Position numbers and translations under genes: made by a program
Notes under the pieces: generated by a model
What the model saw: only the letters and a program-made list of their open reading frames with translations
What the model was told of the DNA's origin: nothing
Database searches by the model: none
Shown here: positions 19,667 through 27,696 of the stretch, piece by piece
Position numbering within the stretch: position 1 is the stretch's first letter
Layout of the letters: every line of letters begins with the position of its first letter
Assembly (NCBI RefSeq): GCF_003590145.2
Contig: NZ_CP060436.1
Span: forward strand, 1,274,001-1,338,000
Reading direction: 5' to 3'
DNA: 64,000 nt
DNA from: Pseudooceanicola algae
GTDB lineage: Bacteria; Pseudomonadota; Alphaproteobacteria; Rhodobacterales; Rhodobacteraceae

Positions 19667-19893
19667 TACACCTTCTCCTTGTCGCCGGAACCGTTCTGAT
19701 CCTGGGCCAGGGGCCGGGTATGTTCGCCCGGCGTGGTGTCGAGGCCCTTCTTTTCGTCGCGGGTACCGACCTTGGTCTGCAATTCGCCGCCCTTGCGACC
19801 CTGCTGACCTGCAGGTTCCATGTTCTCGGGGGCTTCGCCAAGGATCTCCTCGGTGTCGCGGCTGCCGTCCTTCGATCTGACGCGTTCGGCCAT
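19666..19893 (-). CDS. Small hydrophilic protein, unknown function
   Basis: 75-residue, highly charged, probably disordered protein (starting MAERVRSKDGSRDTEEILGE). It has no hydrophobic core, no cysteine and no recognisable domain. The start at 19893 is backed by GAGGAG close upstream. Its stop overlaps the ATG of the host-attachment-family gene by one base (TAATG), implying a shared role. Low-complexity charged composition is typical of stress-related small proteins, but no function can be assigned. Confidence 0.65.
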   Translation of the reverse strand: MAERVRSKDGSRDTEEILGEAPENMEPAGQQGRKGGELQTKVGTRDEKKGLDTTPGEHTRPLAQDQNGSGDKEKV

Positions 19894-20016
19894 CTTGCTC
19901 CTCACTTTCTTTACGTGCGTTGCAGGGATGAAACGCGCCCCGGTCGCCATCCGTTCCCTTGCGCATATCGGATCGGCGCCTGACCGCCGCGAAGGGAACC
20001 GGGGCACTGAAACGCA

Positions 20017-20044
20017 AAACGGCGCGGGAAAACCCGCGCCGTTT
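20017..20044 (-). terminator. Rho-independent terminator of sodB
   Basis: Perfect 12-bp stem (AAACGGCGCGGG / CCCGCGCCGTTT) around a 4-base loop, 21 bases downstream of the sodB stop. The minus-strand transcript ends in TTTT. Confidence 0.85.
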
Positions 20045-20065
20045 CAATCAGGTAGAAGCCGACGC

Positions 20066-20665
20066 TCACATACGCGAGGCGACGTTTTCCCAGTTCACCA
20101 GCTTGTCGAGGAAGTTCGACAGGTAGGCGGGACGCTTGTTGCGGAAGTCGATGTAGTAGGAGTGTTCCCACACGTCGCAACCCAGCAGAGCGGTCTGGCC
20201 GAAGCACAGCGGGTTGACGCCGTTTTCGGTCTTGGTGACCTTCAGGCTGCCATCGGTGTCCTTGACGAGCCAGGCCCAGCCGGAGCCGAACTGGCCGGCA
20301 CCCGCGGCCGAGAAATCTTCCTTGAACTTGTCGACCGACCCGAAGGCTTCGACCAGCGCCTTTTCAAGCTCGCCCGGCATGGCCGAGGTGCCCGGACCCA
20401 TCATTTCCCAGAACTGGTTGTGGTTCCAGAACTGCGAGGCGTTGTTGAAGATACCGTTCTGGGCGACGGCGTTCGCGTCGTAGGTGCCCTTGATGATCTC
20501 TTCGACGGATTTGCCTTCCCACTCGGTCCCGGCAATCGCCTTGTTGCCGTTGTCGACATAGGCCTTGTGGTGAATGTCGTGGTGATATTCCAGCGTTTCC
20601 TTGGACATGCCGAGATCGGCAAGTGCGTCGTGGGCATAAGGAAGATCGGGAAGTTCAAAAGCCAT
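20066..20665 (-). CDS. sodB: Superoxide dismutase, Fe/Mn family
   Basis: 199-residue enzyme converting superoxide to oxygen and peroxide. The metal ligands of the family are in place: His in LEYHHDIHH (about residue 28), His in NNASQFWNHNQFW (about 75-80), and Asp/His in GCDVWEHSYYIDF (about 160-166). The opening MAFELPDLPYAHDAL is typical of FeSOD. AGGAGG lies just upstream of the ATG at 20665. A strong terminator follows. Iron is the likely metal, but Fe and Mn types cannot be separated with certainty by eye. Confidence 0.96.
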   Translation of the reverse strand: MAFELPDLPYAHDALADLGMSKETLEYHHDIHHKAYVDNGNKAIAGTEWEGKSVEEIIKGTYDANAVAQNGIFNNASQFWNHNQFWEMMGPGTSAMPGELEKALVEAFGSVDKFKEDFSAAGAGQFGSGWAWLVKDTDGSLKVTKTENGVNPLCFGQTALLGCDVWEHSYYIDFRNKRPAYLSNFLDKLVNWENVASRM

Positions 20666-20815
20666 TTTGGGGCCTCCTTTGCTTGGAGTTAACAAATTCT
20701 CTGCGGCATAGATGGTATTCCTCGCCCCCGAAGGTCAAGGGCATTTCCCCCAGCTTTCCTGCACAGGCACCCCTTGGCCCTCTGCAAGCTGCGGGAAAGG
20801 GCCGGTGGGCGGGGA

Positions 20816-21406
20816 TCAGCCGTAAAGCCCGACGATCCCGTCTTCGCGTGCCGCATCGCAAAGGATGGTAAAGACATATTCGGCAACGGAGCGGAAGCAG
20901 ACCAGTTCGATCCGGCCGGGGACCGGGCACCAGAAGGCGGCGGCGACCTGACCCAGATGCGTGCGGCGGATTTCCCCGATGGCGAAGGCGTCCGGATCCA
21001 TGTCCACCGGGGCCAGCTTGGCGATGACCTCGCGCACCAGACCATCCGGTCCGATCAGCGAAAACAGGCTGCGGGCATGGCTGACCTCGACGGCGCTCAG
21101 GGCCGGGTCGCTCATGTCGGCAGCAAAGCGCGCCATGGCGGCGCCCGTCTCGGCCAGCGGAAGGCTGACCAGCAATTCATCGGGCGACATCCAGGCGATG
21201 GCGGCCTCGCCCTGTGCCGAGATCCCGCGCCGGTCCGGCATGACACAGCCGGTGACGGCAGTGGCCACGCGGCGCAGGCTTTGGTCGGTCAGATCTCCGC
21301 GCAGGGTGATCATGCCGCGCAGCGGTTCTTCGGTCACACGCACGTAGCCGTCGAAATGCGCGCCGTTCAGGGCATTTACCGGGGCCGGTCCCATCAGATC
21401 AGACAT
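20816..21406 (-). CDS. soxG: Sarcosine oxidase gamma subunit
   Basis: 196-residue subunit of heterotetrameric sarcosine oxidase, which oxidises sarcosine to glycine and passes the methyl group to tetrahydrofolate. The protein resembles a truncated folate-binding YgfZ/GCV-T module (SPDELLVSLPLAETGAAMARF; EIRRTHLGQVAAAFWCPVPG). Its start lies inside the end of soxA (8-base overlap, 21399-21406), consistent with coupled translation. Confidence 0.92.
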   Translation of the reverse strand: MSDLMGPAPVNALNGAHFDGYVRVTEEPLRGMITLRGDLTDQSLRRVATAVTGCVMPDRRGISAQGEAAIAWMSPDELLVSLPLAETGAAMARFAADMSDPALSAVEVSHARSLFSLIGPDGLVREVIAKLAPVDMDPDAFAIGEIRRTHLGQVAAAFWCPVPGRIELVCFRSVAEYVFTILCDAAREDGIVGLYG

Positions 21407-24400
21407 TCTGCTTTTCTCCTGCCTTGTCGTAGAACACCGGGTCCACGACCTTTGCCTTGACCGACCCGCCGGCCAGCTTGGTGACATCCACCGTCTCGCC
21501 CATCCGCTCGGGTCCGCGTTTCAGCAGCGCCATGGCGATGCCACGGTTCAGCGTCGGCGAATGATAGGTCGAGGTGACCCGACCTTGCATGTTGCGCTGA
21601 TCCTTGTCGTTCTGACCCACGTCGAGGATATAGGCGCCGTCCTCGATCACGGAGCCGTCGACAGTTTCCAGCCCGACCAGCTTCCAGCGTTCGGCGTCCT
21701 CGAAATGGCTGCGCAGCTGGCCGCGCTTGCCGATGAAATCGTCCTTCTTCTTCGAAATCGCCCAGTTCAGCCCAAGGTCCTGCGGGATCACCGTGCCATC
21801 GGTTTCATCCCCGATCATGATGAAGCCCTTTTCGGCGCGCAGCACATGCAGCGCCTCGGTCCCGTAGGGCACGGCGTCAAAGCCGCGACCGGCGGCGACC
21901 AGTTCATCCCACAGCGCACGGCCCTGCCCGGCGGGCACGGCCAGTTCATAGCTAAGCTCGCCCGAGAAGGAGATCCGGTAGATCCGCACCGGAATGCCCC
22001 CGACCAGACGGTCGGCCCAGGCCATGAAGGGCAGCGCCTCGGCGGAAATTTCGGGCGTGCCGAGCACCTCGAGCAATTGCCGCGCCTGGGGGCCGACAAC
22101 GGCGATCTGCGCGTATTGCTCGGTCACGTTGACCACGTGGACCTTCAGGTCCCACCATTCGGTCTGCAACCATTCCTCCATATGGGCATGGACGTTTTCG
22201 GCCCCGCCGGTGGTGGTGTGGACAAGGAAGCTGTGCTCATCCAGCCGCGCCACGACGCCGTCATCCATCAGGAAGCCGTTCTCGTTGCAGACCAGACCGT
22301 AGCGGCAGCGCCCCGGCTTCAGGGTCGACATCATGTTGGTGTAGATGAGGTCCAGGAACTTGCCCGCATCCGGCCCGCGCACGATCAGCTTGCCAAGGGT
22401 CGAGGCATCCAGAAGCCCGACCCGTTCGCGCACCGCCGTCACTTCGCGGGCGACCGCATCGGCGTGACTTTCGCCCGCCTTGGGATAGCAATAGGGCCGC
22501 CGCCAATGGCCGACCGGTTCCCAGTGGGCGCCGTTGGCCTCGTGCCAGTCGTAAAGCGGCGTCTTGCGCAGCGGCTGGAAGGCCGCGTCGCGCGCCGATC
22601 CGGCAATCGCACCCATCGAGATCGGCGTATAGGGCGGGCGGAAGGTCGTGGTTCCGACCTCGGGGATGGTCACGTTCAGTTCCTTGGACAGGATCGCCAG
22701 ACCGTTGATGTTGGACAGCTTACCCTGATCCGTCGCCATGCCGAGCGTCGTATAGCGCTTGGCATGTTCGACGCTTTCAAAGCCTTCGGCGGCCGCCAGT
22801 TGGACATCCGTCACCTTCACGTCGTTCTGGAAATCGAGCCAGCTTTTCGAGCGCAGCTTGTAATCCGCTCCTTCGGGCATGACCCAGGCCGGGGCCAGCG
22901 GGATCTCGGCCGGCTCAGTCACCTGCGCGGGCTGGTGATCGCCCGGCGCAAGGCCAAGGCGTTCGCAGGCCAGGCGCCCGGCTTCGCCCGCATCGCCCAG
23001 GGTTTCCGACAGGGTCTGCGCGCCACTGGCCGCCCCGGCCGTCAGCACGAAGGGCGTGCCTTCACCGCCCGTGGGGGCACGGGACGGGTCGGGGCGGAAC
23101 ATCGCGCGGTCGTCGTCCCAGATCAGCTTGCCGCCGCAATGGGACCACAGGTGCACCGCCGGGGACCATCCGCCGGACATGGCCACGGCGTCGCAAGGGA
23201 TTTCCTCGATCACGGCGCCGGACCCGGCCTGGGCGCAAAGCGCCACGCCGGTGACCCGCTTGCCGCCCGAAACATGGGCCACGGCACGGCCGTTTTCGAC
23301 ACGGATGCCAGCTTCGCGGGCCTGGAAAGCCAACGCGCCGCCGCCCGCCGGGCGCATGTCGATCACCGCCGCCACGTCCAGCCCGGCCTGCCTGACTGCA
23401 AGGGCGGTCCGATAGGCGTCGTCGTTGTTGGTCACGATGACCACACGGTCCCCGACCGCCACGCCGTAATCGCAGATGTAATCGCGCAGCGCCCCGGCCA
23501 GCATCACGCCGGGAACATCGTTGCCCGCAAAGGCGATCGGGCGTTCGATCGCGCCGGTCGCCACCATCACCTGACGCGCCCGGATGCGCCACAAGCGGTG
23601 ACGCGGCCCGGCCTTGTCGCCAAGGTGATCGGTCAGCCGTTCATACCCCAGCACATAGCCGTGATCATAGACCCCCGCCCCCATGCAGCGCAGCCGCAGG
23701 GTGACATTTGGCATCGCGGTCAGTTCGGCCACCATTGCGGTGACATGATCGGCCACCGACGTACCCCCGACCTCGCCCCCACTCACCGGGGCGCGACCGC
23801 CCCAGTGTGCACCCTGTTCCAGCAGCATCACGCGGGCGCCGGTGCGCCCCGCCTCCAGCGCGGCTGTCAGGCCTGCGACACCGCCGCCGATGACCAGCAG
23901 ATCGGCGTGGGCATAAAGATGTTCATATCGGTCCGCGTCGCGATCCTTCGGCGCCTTGCCCAAGCCGGCCGAGGCCCGGATGATCGGTTCGTAGACATGC
24001 TTCCAGAAGGCCCGCGGCCCCATGAAGGTCTTGTAGTAGAAACCCGCCGGGAAGAAGCGCGACAGCTTGCTGTTGATCGCCCCGACATCGAATTCAAGGC
24101 TCGGCCAGTGATTCTGGCTTTGCGATTCCAGCCCGTCGAACAGTTCCTGCGTGGTGGCGCGCTGGTTGGGTTCGAACCGGCCGTCCCGGCCCAGCCCCAT
24201 CAGTGCATTGGGCTCTTCGGCGCCCGAAGCGACGACGCCGCGCGGGCGGTGATACTTGAAACTGCGCCCCATCAGCATCTGGTCATTCGCCAGAAGCGCC
24301 GAGGCCAGAGTATCACCTTCGAACCCACTGAAACGGCGGCCGTTGAAGGTGAATTCCAGCTTCTTGTTGCGGTCGATCCTGCGTCCGCCCTGTGCCAGTC

Positions 24401-24410
24401 TGCTGCTCAT
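21399..24410 (-). CDS. soxA: Sarcosine oxidase alpha subunit
   Basis: 1003-residue catalytic subunit. The N-terminal domain (LEFTFNGRRFSGFEGDTLASAL) has the 2Fe-2S-ferredoxin-like fold of the family. A dinucleotide-binding domain follows with DLLVIGGGVAGLTAALEAG (about residues 168-186) for NAD. The C-terminal third is an aminomethyltransferase/GCV-T-like domain (VTAVRERVGLLDASTLGKL; FVGLET-type end) that binds folate and makes methylenetetrahydrofolate. It lies between soxD and soxG in the standard order. Confidence 0.97.
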   Translation of the reverse strand: MSSRLAQGGRRIDRNKKLEFTFNGRRFSGFEGDTLASALLANDQMLMGRSFKYHRPRGVVASGAEEPNALMGLGRDGRFEPNQRATTQELFDGLESQSQNHWPSLEFDVGAINSKLSRFFPAGFYYKTFMGPRAFWKHVYEPIIRASAGLGKAPKDRDADRYEHLYAHADLLVIGGGVAGLTAALEAGRTGARVMLLEQGAHWGGRAPVSGGEVGGTSVADHVTAMVAELTAMPNVTLRLRCMGAGVYDHGYVLGYERLTDHLGDKAGPRHRLWRIRARQVMVATGAIERPIAFAGNDVPGVMLAGALRDYICDYGVAVGDRVVIVTNNDDAYRTALAVRQAGLDVAAVIDMRPAGGGALAFQAREAGIRVENGRAVAHVSGGKRVTGVALCAQAGSGAVIEEIPCDAVAMSGGWSPAVHLWSHCGGKLIWDDDRAMFRPDPSRAPTGGEGTPFVLTAGAASGAQTLSETLGDAGEAGRLACERLGLAPGDHQPAQVTEPAEIPLAPAWVMPEGADYKLRSKSWLDFQNDVKVTDVQLAAAEGFESVEHAKRYTTLGMATDQGKLSNINGLAILSKELNVTIPEVGTTTFRPPYTPISMGAIAGSARDAAFQPLRKTPLYDWHEANGAHWEPVGHWRRPYCYPKAGESHADAVAREVTAVRERVGLLDASTLGKLIVRGPDAGKFLDLIYTNMMSTLKPGRCRYGLVCNENGFLMDDGVVARLDEHSFLVHTTTGGAENVHAHMEEWLQTEWWDLKVHVVNVTEQYAQIAVVGPQARQLLEVLGTPEISAEALPFMAWADRLVGGIPVRIYRISFSGELSYELAVPAGQGRALWDELVAAGRGFDAVPYGTEALHVLRAEKGFIMIGDETDGTVIPQDLGLNWAISKKKDDFIGKRGQLRSHFEDAERWKLVGLETVDGSVIEDGAYILDVGQNDKDQRNMQGRVTSTYHSPTLNRGIAMALLKRGPERMGETVDVTKLAGGSVKAKVVDPVFYDKAGEKQNV

Positions 24411-24474
24411 TGCGCGATGGCTCCCTTGTTCGTGTCTTTTCCGGCCATTGTCTTGAAACCTGTTGCGGGCGCGA

Positions 24475-24804
24475 TCATGCGATGTCGCGCCATTTGAAAC
24501 CGGGGCGTTTCTTGCGGATCAGTTCCACAAGGTCTTCGGGCGGGGTCGTGGTCTGCGCCGAATAGGTGCCGAAGACTTCCAGCGTGGCGGTATCGCGGGC
24601 GGCATGGAACCACTTGCCGCAGCCCGTCACATGGCGCCAGCGTTCGAAATGCACCCCGCGCGGATTTTCGCGGTGAAACAGGTAGGTCTCGAAGTCATCA
24701 TCCGAGGATCCGGGGCCGAAACGCTTCAGATGCGCCTCTCCGCCGCCATGAAATTCGGTCTCTTCGGCAGTGACGCCGCAATAGGGGCATTCAAGCAGCA
24801 GCAT
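24475..24804 (-). CDS. soxD: Sarcosine oxidase delta subunit
   Basis: 109-residue zinc-binding subunit. The N-terminal CPYCG and further Cys/His residues (HVTGCGKWFHAARD) form the metal site of the family. AGGAG precedes the ATG at 24804 by about seven bases. It is followed by soxA after 64 bases. A terminator for the next gene upstream (24859-24888) lies between, so soxDAG probably has its own promoter. Confidence 0.94.
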   Translation of the reverse strand: MLLLECPYCGVTAEETEFHGGGEAHLKRFGPGSSDDDFETYLFHRENPRGVHFERWRHVTGCGKWFHAARDTATLEVFGTYSAQTTTPPEDLVELIRKKRPGFKWRDIA

Positions 24805-24858
24805 GGGCGGGCTCCTGGGCAGGGGACAATTGGACAGTCGATACTTGGGACGCAAAAA

Positions 24859-24888
24859 GGCCGGACGCACAAGGCGTCCGGCCGAAAG
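24859..24888 (-). terminator. Rho-independent terminator after the small membrane protein gene
   Basis: Perfect 10-bp stem (GGCCGGACGC / GCGTCCGGCC, loop 5), followed on the minus strand by TTTTT. It lies 27 bases after the stop at 24915 and upstream of soxD, so it cuts soxDAG off from upstream transcription. Confidence 0.88.
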
Positions 24889-24914
24889 GCAGGGTTGCAG
24901 GGGGCGTGAAACGG

Positions 24915-25082
24915 TCAGGAATCGCCGGGAAGGTCGATCTGGATCTCCGGTTCGGATTCACCCGGAAGCTCACCACCGGAATAGACGTACCAGACGACGC
25001 CCGCCAGAACGACGACGACAACGCCGAGGATGAAGGCAATCCCGACGGTGCCCGAGCCGGAGTTTCCAGAGTGATCAGCCAT
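24915..25082 (-). CDS. Small single-pass membrane protein (55 aa)
   Basis: 55-residue protein starting MADHSGNSGSGTVG. It has one long hydrophobic helix (IAFILGVVVVVLAGVVWYVY, residues 15-34) and an acidic C-terminal tail ending EPEIQIDLPGDS. AAAGGGA lies upstream of the ATG and a strong terminator lies downstream, so it is very likely a real, separately transcribed gene. The layout suggests N-terminus outside or in the cytoplasm and an acidic tail on the other side. Function unknown. It sits inside the sarcosine oxidase locus. Confidence 0.75.
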   Translation of the reverse strand: MADHSGNSGSGTVGIAFILGVVVVVLAGVVWYVYSGGELPGESEPEIQIDLPGDS

Positions 25083-25408
25083 GTTATTTCCCTTTCACAA
25101 TCATGTGTCGGGGAGAGAACGCGCCGTGGATCAGCCCGGTTCCCGAGCCCAACCATCGGGACGACACTGGCCGTAAACCCGGTGACCGATACAAGCAACG
25201 GCGCCTCTGTCAGGGCCTCGGCCTGTTGGGCACTTTTATACAAATGCCGGGAACCCACGGCGATCTTGCCGCGTTTCATAGCATAGAAGGACCGGTTGGC
25301 CCTCAAATAGCCTCTATTGCGTGGTGGCGTTAACACCTCCACAAGATTCTGTAGTACTCTTGGACGCACGGCCCTATGGCCGGCCAATTGCGAAAGAAGG
25401 TGGGCAGC
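25083..25408. other. Divergent intergenic region, no gene seen
   Basis: 326 bases between the small membrane protein (minus) and the hypothetical gene at 25409 (plus). AT-richer patches near 25235-25260 and 25300-25365 could hold the two promoters. The perfect palindrome GGCCGGCC occurs at 25379-25386. No RNA gene was recognised. Confidence 0.5.
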
Positions 25409-25816
25409 ATGACTGACACGATCGACTTCTCGCTCGACCTGAAGGGTTCGCGGCTGAAAACCGTCCCCTTCCGGGTCCTCGACAGCCTCGACGAACTTCC
25501 TGACACATCCGGGCTTTACGTTCTGATGGGCGGACAGCCGGGAAACAGCCCGAAGGCCCTCGCCTTCGGTTATGTCCCGACGGATCTGTCCCGGCATCTG
25601 GTTCAGCAACCCGAATTCGCCGCCGCCATCCGCGAAGGGCTGAGCTTTGTCGCCATTGCGGATCCCCTGCCCGGCGCCGATCCGCATCTGCTGGTGGACC
25701 GGTTGGGCAGCATCCATCACGCGCCGATCAACGCCTTGCGCGCCGCGATGCGCGACATTGACGACGCGCAGCTTGCGCCCGGTTCGGCCTTCATCGCCCC
25801 GCTCGCAGCGGAATAG
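25409..25816 (+). CDS. Hypothetical protein, weakly GIY-YIG-like N-terminus
   Basis: 135-residue soluble protein. The start at 25409 (MTDTIDFSLDLKGS) has AGAAGG eight bases upstream. LPDTSGLYVLMGG followed by ALAFGYVPTDLSRHLVQQ is reminiscent of the G-x-Y-V-L ... Y-x-G strand order of GIY-YIG-type domains. The key catalytic residues are not clearly present, so this is only a hint. It runs opposite to the sarcosine oxidase genes and separates soxB from soxDAG. Confidence 0.6.
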   Translation: MTDTIDFSLDLKGSRLKTVPFRVLDSLDELPDTSGLYVLMGGQPGNSPKALAFGYVPTDLSRHLVQQPEFAAAIREGLSFVAIADPLPGADPHLLVDRLGSIHHAPINALRAAMRDIDDAQLAPGSAFIAPLAAE

Positions 25817-25893
25817 AAGGGGCGGGACCGATTTCACGCCGGGCCCCGCTACAGGGGCCGGGCGGCAGCCGGCGCGTGCATCACCTTTGCCGG

Positions 25894-25939
25894 GCCTCGC
25901 CGCGCCGCGCGGCGAATACCCATCGCGGCGCAGCGAGGC
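25894..25939. repeat. Long GC-rich inverted repeat between convergent genes
   Basis: 16-bp arms with one mismatch (GCCTCGCCGCGCCGCG at 25894-25909; complement at 25924-25939) around a 14-base loop. It lies between the convergent hypothetical gene and soxB. It may act as a bidirectional transcription barrier, though no T run is present. Confidence 0.6.
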
Positions 25940-25987
25940 GCGGCGTATCGTCGTTGCAAGGGGGCCTTCAAACGCCATTGCCGGGCC

Positions 25988-27238
25988 TCAATGCGCGACG
26001 CCGGCGGCGACGCTTTCGTCGATAAAGCGACCCTCACGGAACCGATCAAGGCCAAAGCCCCTGGCAAGCGGCCCCGGTGTGCCCTTGGCCATCATGTCCG
26101 CCATGGCCCAGCCCGACCCCGGGATTGCCTTGAAGCCGCCAGTGCCCCAGCCGCAGTTGATATAGCAATTGCCCAGAGGCGTGGACGAGATGATCGGGGA
26201 GCGGTCGCCGGTCATGTCGACGATCCCACCCCATTGCCGCAACATCTTGAGCCGCGAGATCATCGGGAAGGTCTCGACCAGCGCCCGCACGGTTTCCTCG
26301 ACATGGTGGAAGGACCCGCGCTGCGTGTAATTGTTGTAGCCGTCCGCCCCCCCGCCGATGACCATTTCGCCCTTGTCGGATTGCGACATGTAGCCGTGCA
26401 CGGTGTTGGCCATGACGACCACATCCATGCAGGGCTTGATCGGCTCGCTGACCAGCGCCTGAAGCGCGACGCTTTCGATCGGCAGACGGAAACCCGCCAT
26501 TTCAGCCAGAACGCCGGAATGCCCGGCGACCACGATCCCGAGGCTGGCGCAGCCGATGGCGCCCTTCGTAGTCTGTACGCCGCTGACAGACCCCGTGGCG
26601 TCGCGATCGATGCCCGTCACCTCGCATTGCTGGATGATGTCCATGCCCATGTCCGAACAGGCGCGCGCATAGCCCCAGGCCACCGCATCGTGGCGCGCCG
26701 TGCCGCCCCGCGCCTGCCAGAGCGCACCGAGCACCGGATAACGCGGTCCGTCGATGTTGATGATCGGCAGGATTTCCTTGACCTTTTCCGGCCCGATGAA
26801 TTCGGTCGTGACGCCCTGATGGGCATTGGCATGGGCGGTCCGCAGCCATCCGCGCTTTTCATGTTCGGTCTGGGCCAGCATCAGCACGCCACGTGGACTG
26901 AACATGACGTTGTAGTTCAGATCCTGGCTGAGCGTTTCATACAGGCTGCGGGCCTTTTCAAAGATCGCCGCCGAATCGTCCTGCAGGTAGTTGGACCGGA
27001 TGATCGTGGTGTTGCGGCCCGTGTTGCCGCCGCCAAGCCAGCCCTTTTCGATCACCGCAACATTGGTGATGCCATGGTTCTTGCCGAGGTAATAAGCCGT
27101 CGCCAACCCATGCCCGCCGGCGCCCACGATGATAACGTCATAGCGCGGCTTGGGCTGCGGAGAGCGCCAGGCGCGTTCCCAGCCCGTGTGATGGCGGGCG
27201 GCTTCCCGGGCAATGGCAAAGGCGGAATAGCGTTTCAT
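25988..27238 (-). CDS. soxB: Sarcosine oxidase beta subunit
   Basis: 416-residue FAD-dependent subunit of tetrameric sarcosine oxidase. The FAD-binding motif YDVIIVGAGGHGLATAYYLG lies near residues 32-51. RSNYLQDDSAAIFEKARSLYE and the C-terminal NCGWGTGGFKAIPGSG are family signatures. The ATG at 27238 gives MKRYSAFAIAREA, the usual beta-subunit opening. soxB is upstream of soxDAG on the same strand, but 1.18 kb with two other genes lies between. Confidence 0.96.
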   Translation of the reverse strand: MKRYSAFAIAREAARHHTGWERAWRSPQPKPRYDVIIVGAGGHGLATAYYLGKNHGITNVAVIEKGWLGGGNTGRNTTIIRSNYLQDDSAAIFEKARSLYETLSQDLNYNVMFSPRGVLMLAQTEHEKRGWLRTAHANAHQGVTTEFIGPEKVKEILPIINIDGPRYPVLGALWQARGGTARHDAVAWGYARACSDMGMDIIQQCEVTGIDRDATGSVSGVQTTKGAIGCASLGIVVAGHSGVLAEMAGFRLPIESVALQALVSEPIKPCMDVVVMANTVHGYMSQSDKGEMVIGGGADGYNNYTQRGSFHHVEETVRALVETFPMISRLKMLRQWGGIVDMTGDRSPIISSTPLGNCYINCGWGTGGFKAIPGSGWAMADMMAKGTPGPLARGFGLDRFREGRFIDESVAAGVAH

Positions 27239-27544
27239 CGATACCTCGCGATAGGCATTTGGACAGGGCACGGCCCTGCCATGTTTCGTCGCGAACCTAG
27301 ACCTTTGCGGCCCGCGCCCACGCCGCAAACCGTCACAATTCGGTGCGCTTGCGACATGTGTCAAAATGGTCCCTGCGGGGCGACGTTGACGTGCGGAAAA
27401 TGTCGGAAAAGATCCGGCTCCGGCGACATTATGGCCCGCCGTTGCACAAAAATCGCCCCTTTTTCCCGCGCCCCGCAGGTATTAAGTCAGTAGGCAGCCC
27501 GTCTCATCACCGGCCCGGCGCAGTGCCATGGCCGGAATGCGACC

Positions 27545-27640
27545 CCGCCAATTGCCGACCCAGCCAGTTTCCGATCCGGCCAGTTTCCGATCCAGCCAGT
27601 TTCCGATCCAGCCCGTCTCCGACCCAGCCCGTCTCCGACC
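27545..27640. repeat. Six-unit 16-bp tandem repeat upstream of ccmI
   Basis: Six head-to-tail 16-base units. Units 2 and 4 are CAGCCAGTTTCCGATC, unit 3 differs by one base, units 5 and 6 are both CAGCCCGTCTCCGACC, and unit 1 is more diverged. The array lies in the 458-base divergent gap between soxB and ccmI, ending 56 bases before the ccmI start. A 16-base period would shift frame, so it is not coding. Confidence 0.9.
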
Positions 27641-27696
27641 CGCCGCACACCACGATCCCGCTAACCCGTTCTGTTCCAAGCCCCGAGGCCGCCCGC

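Noticed and set aside
27545-27640. CRISPR array
   Set aside because: Units are directly adjacent 16-mers with no spacers between them.
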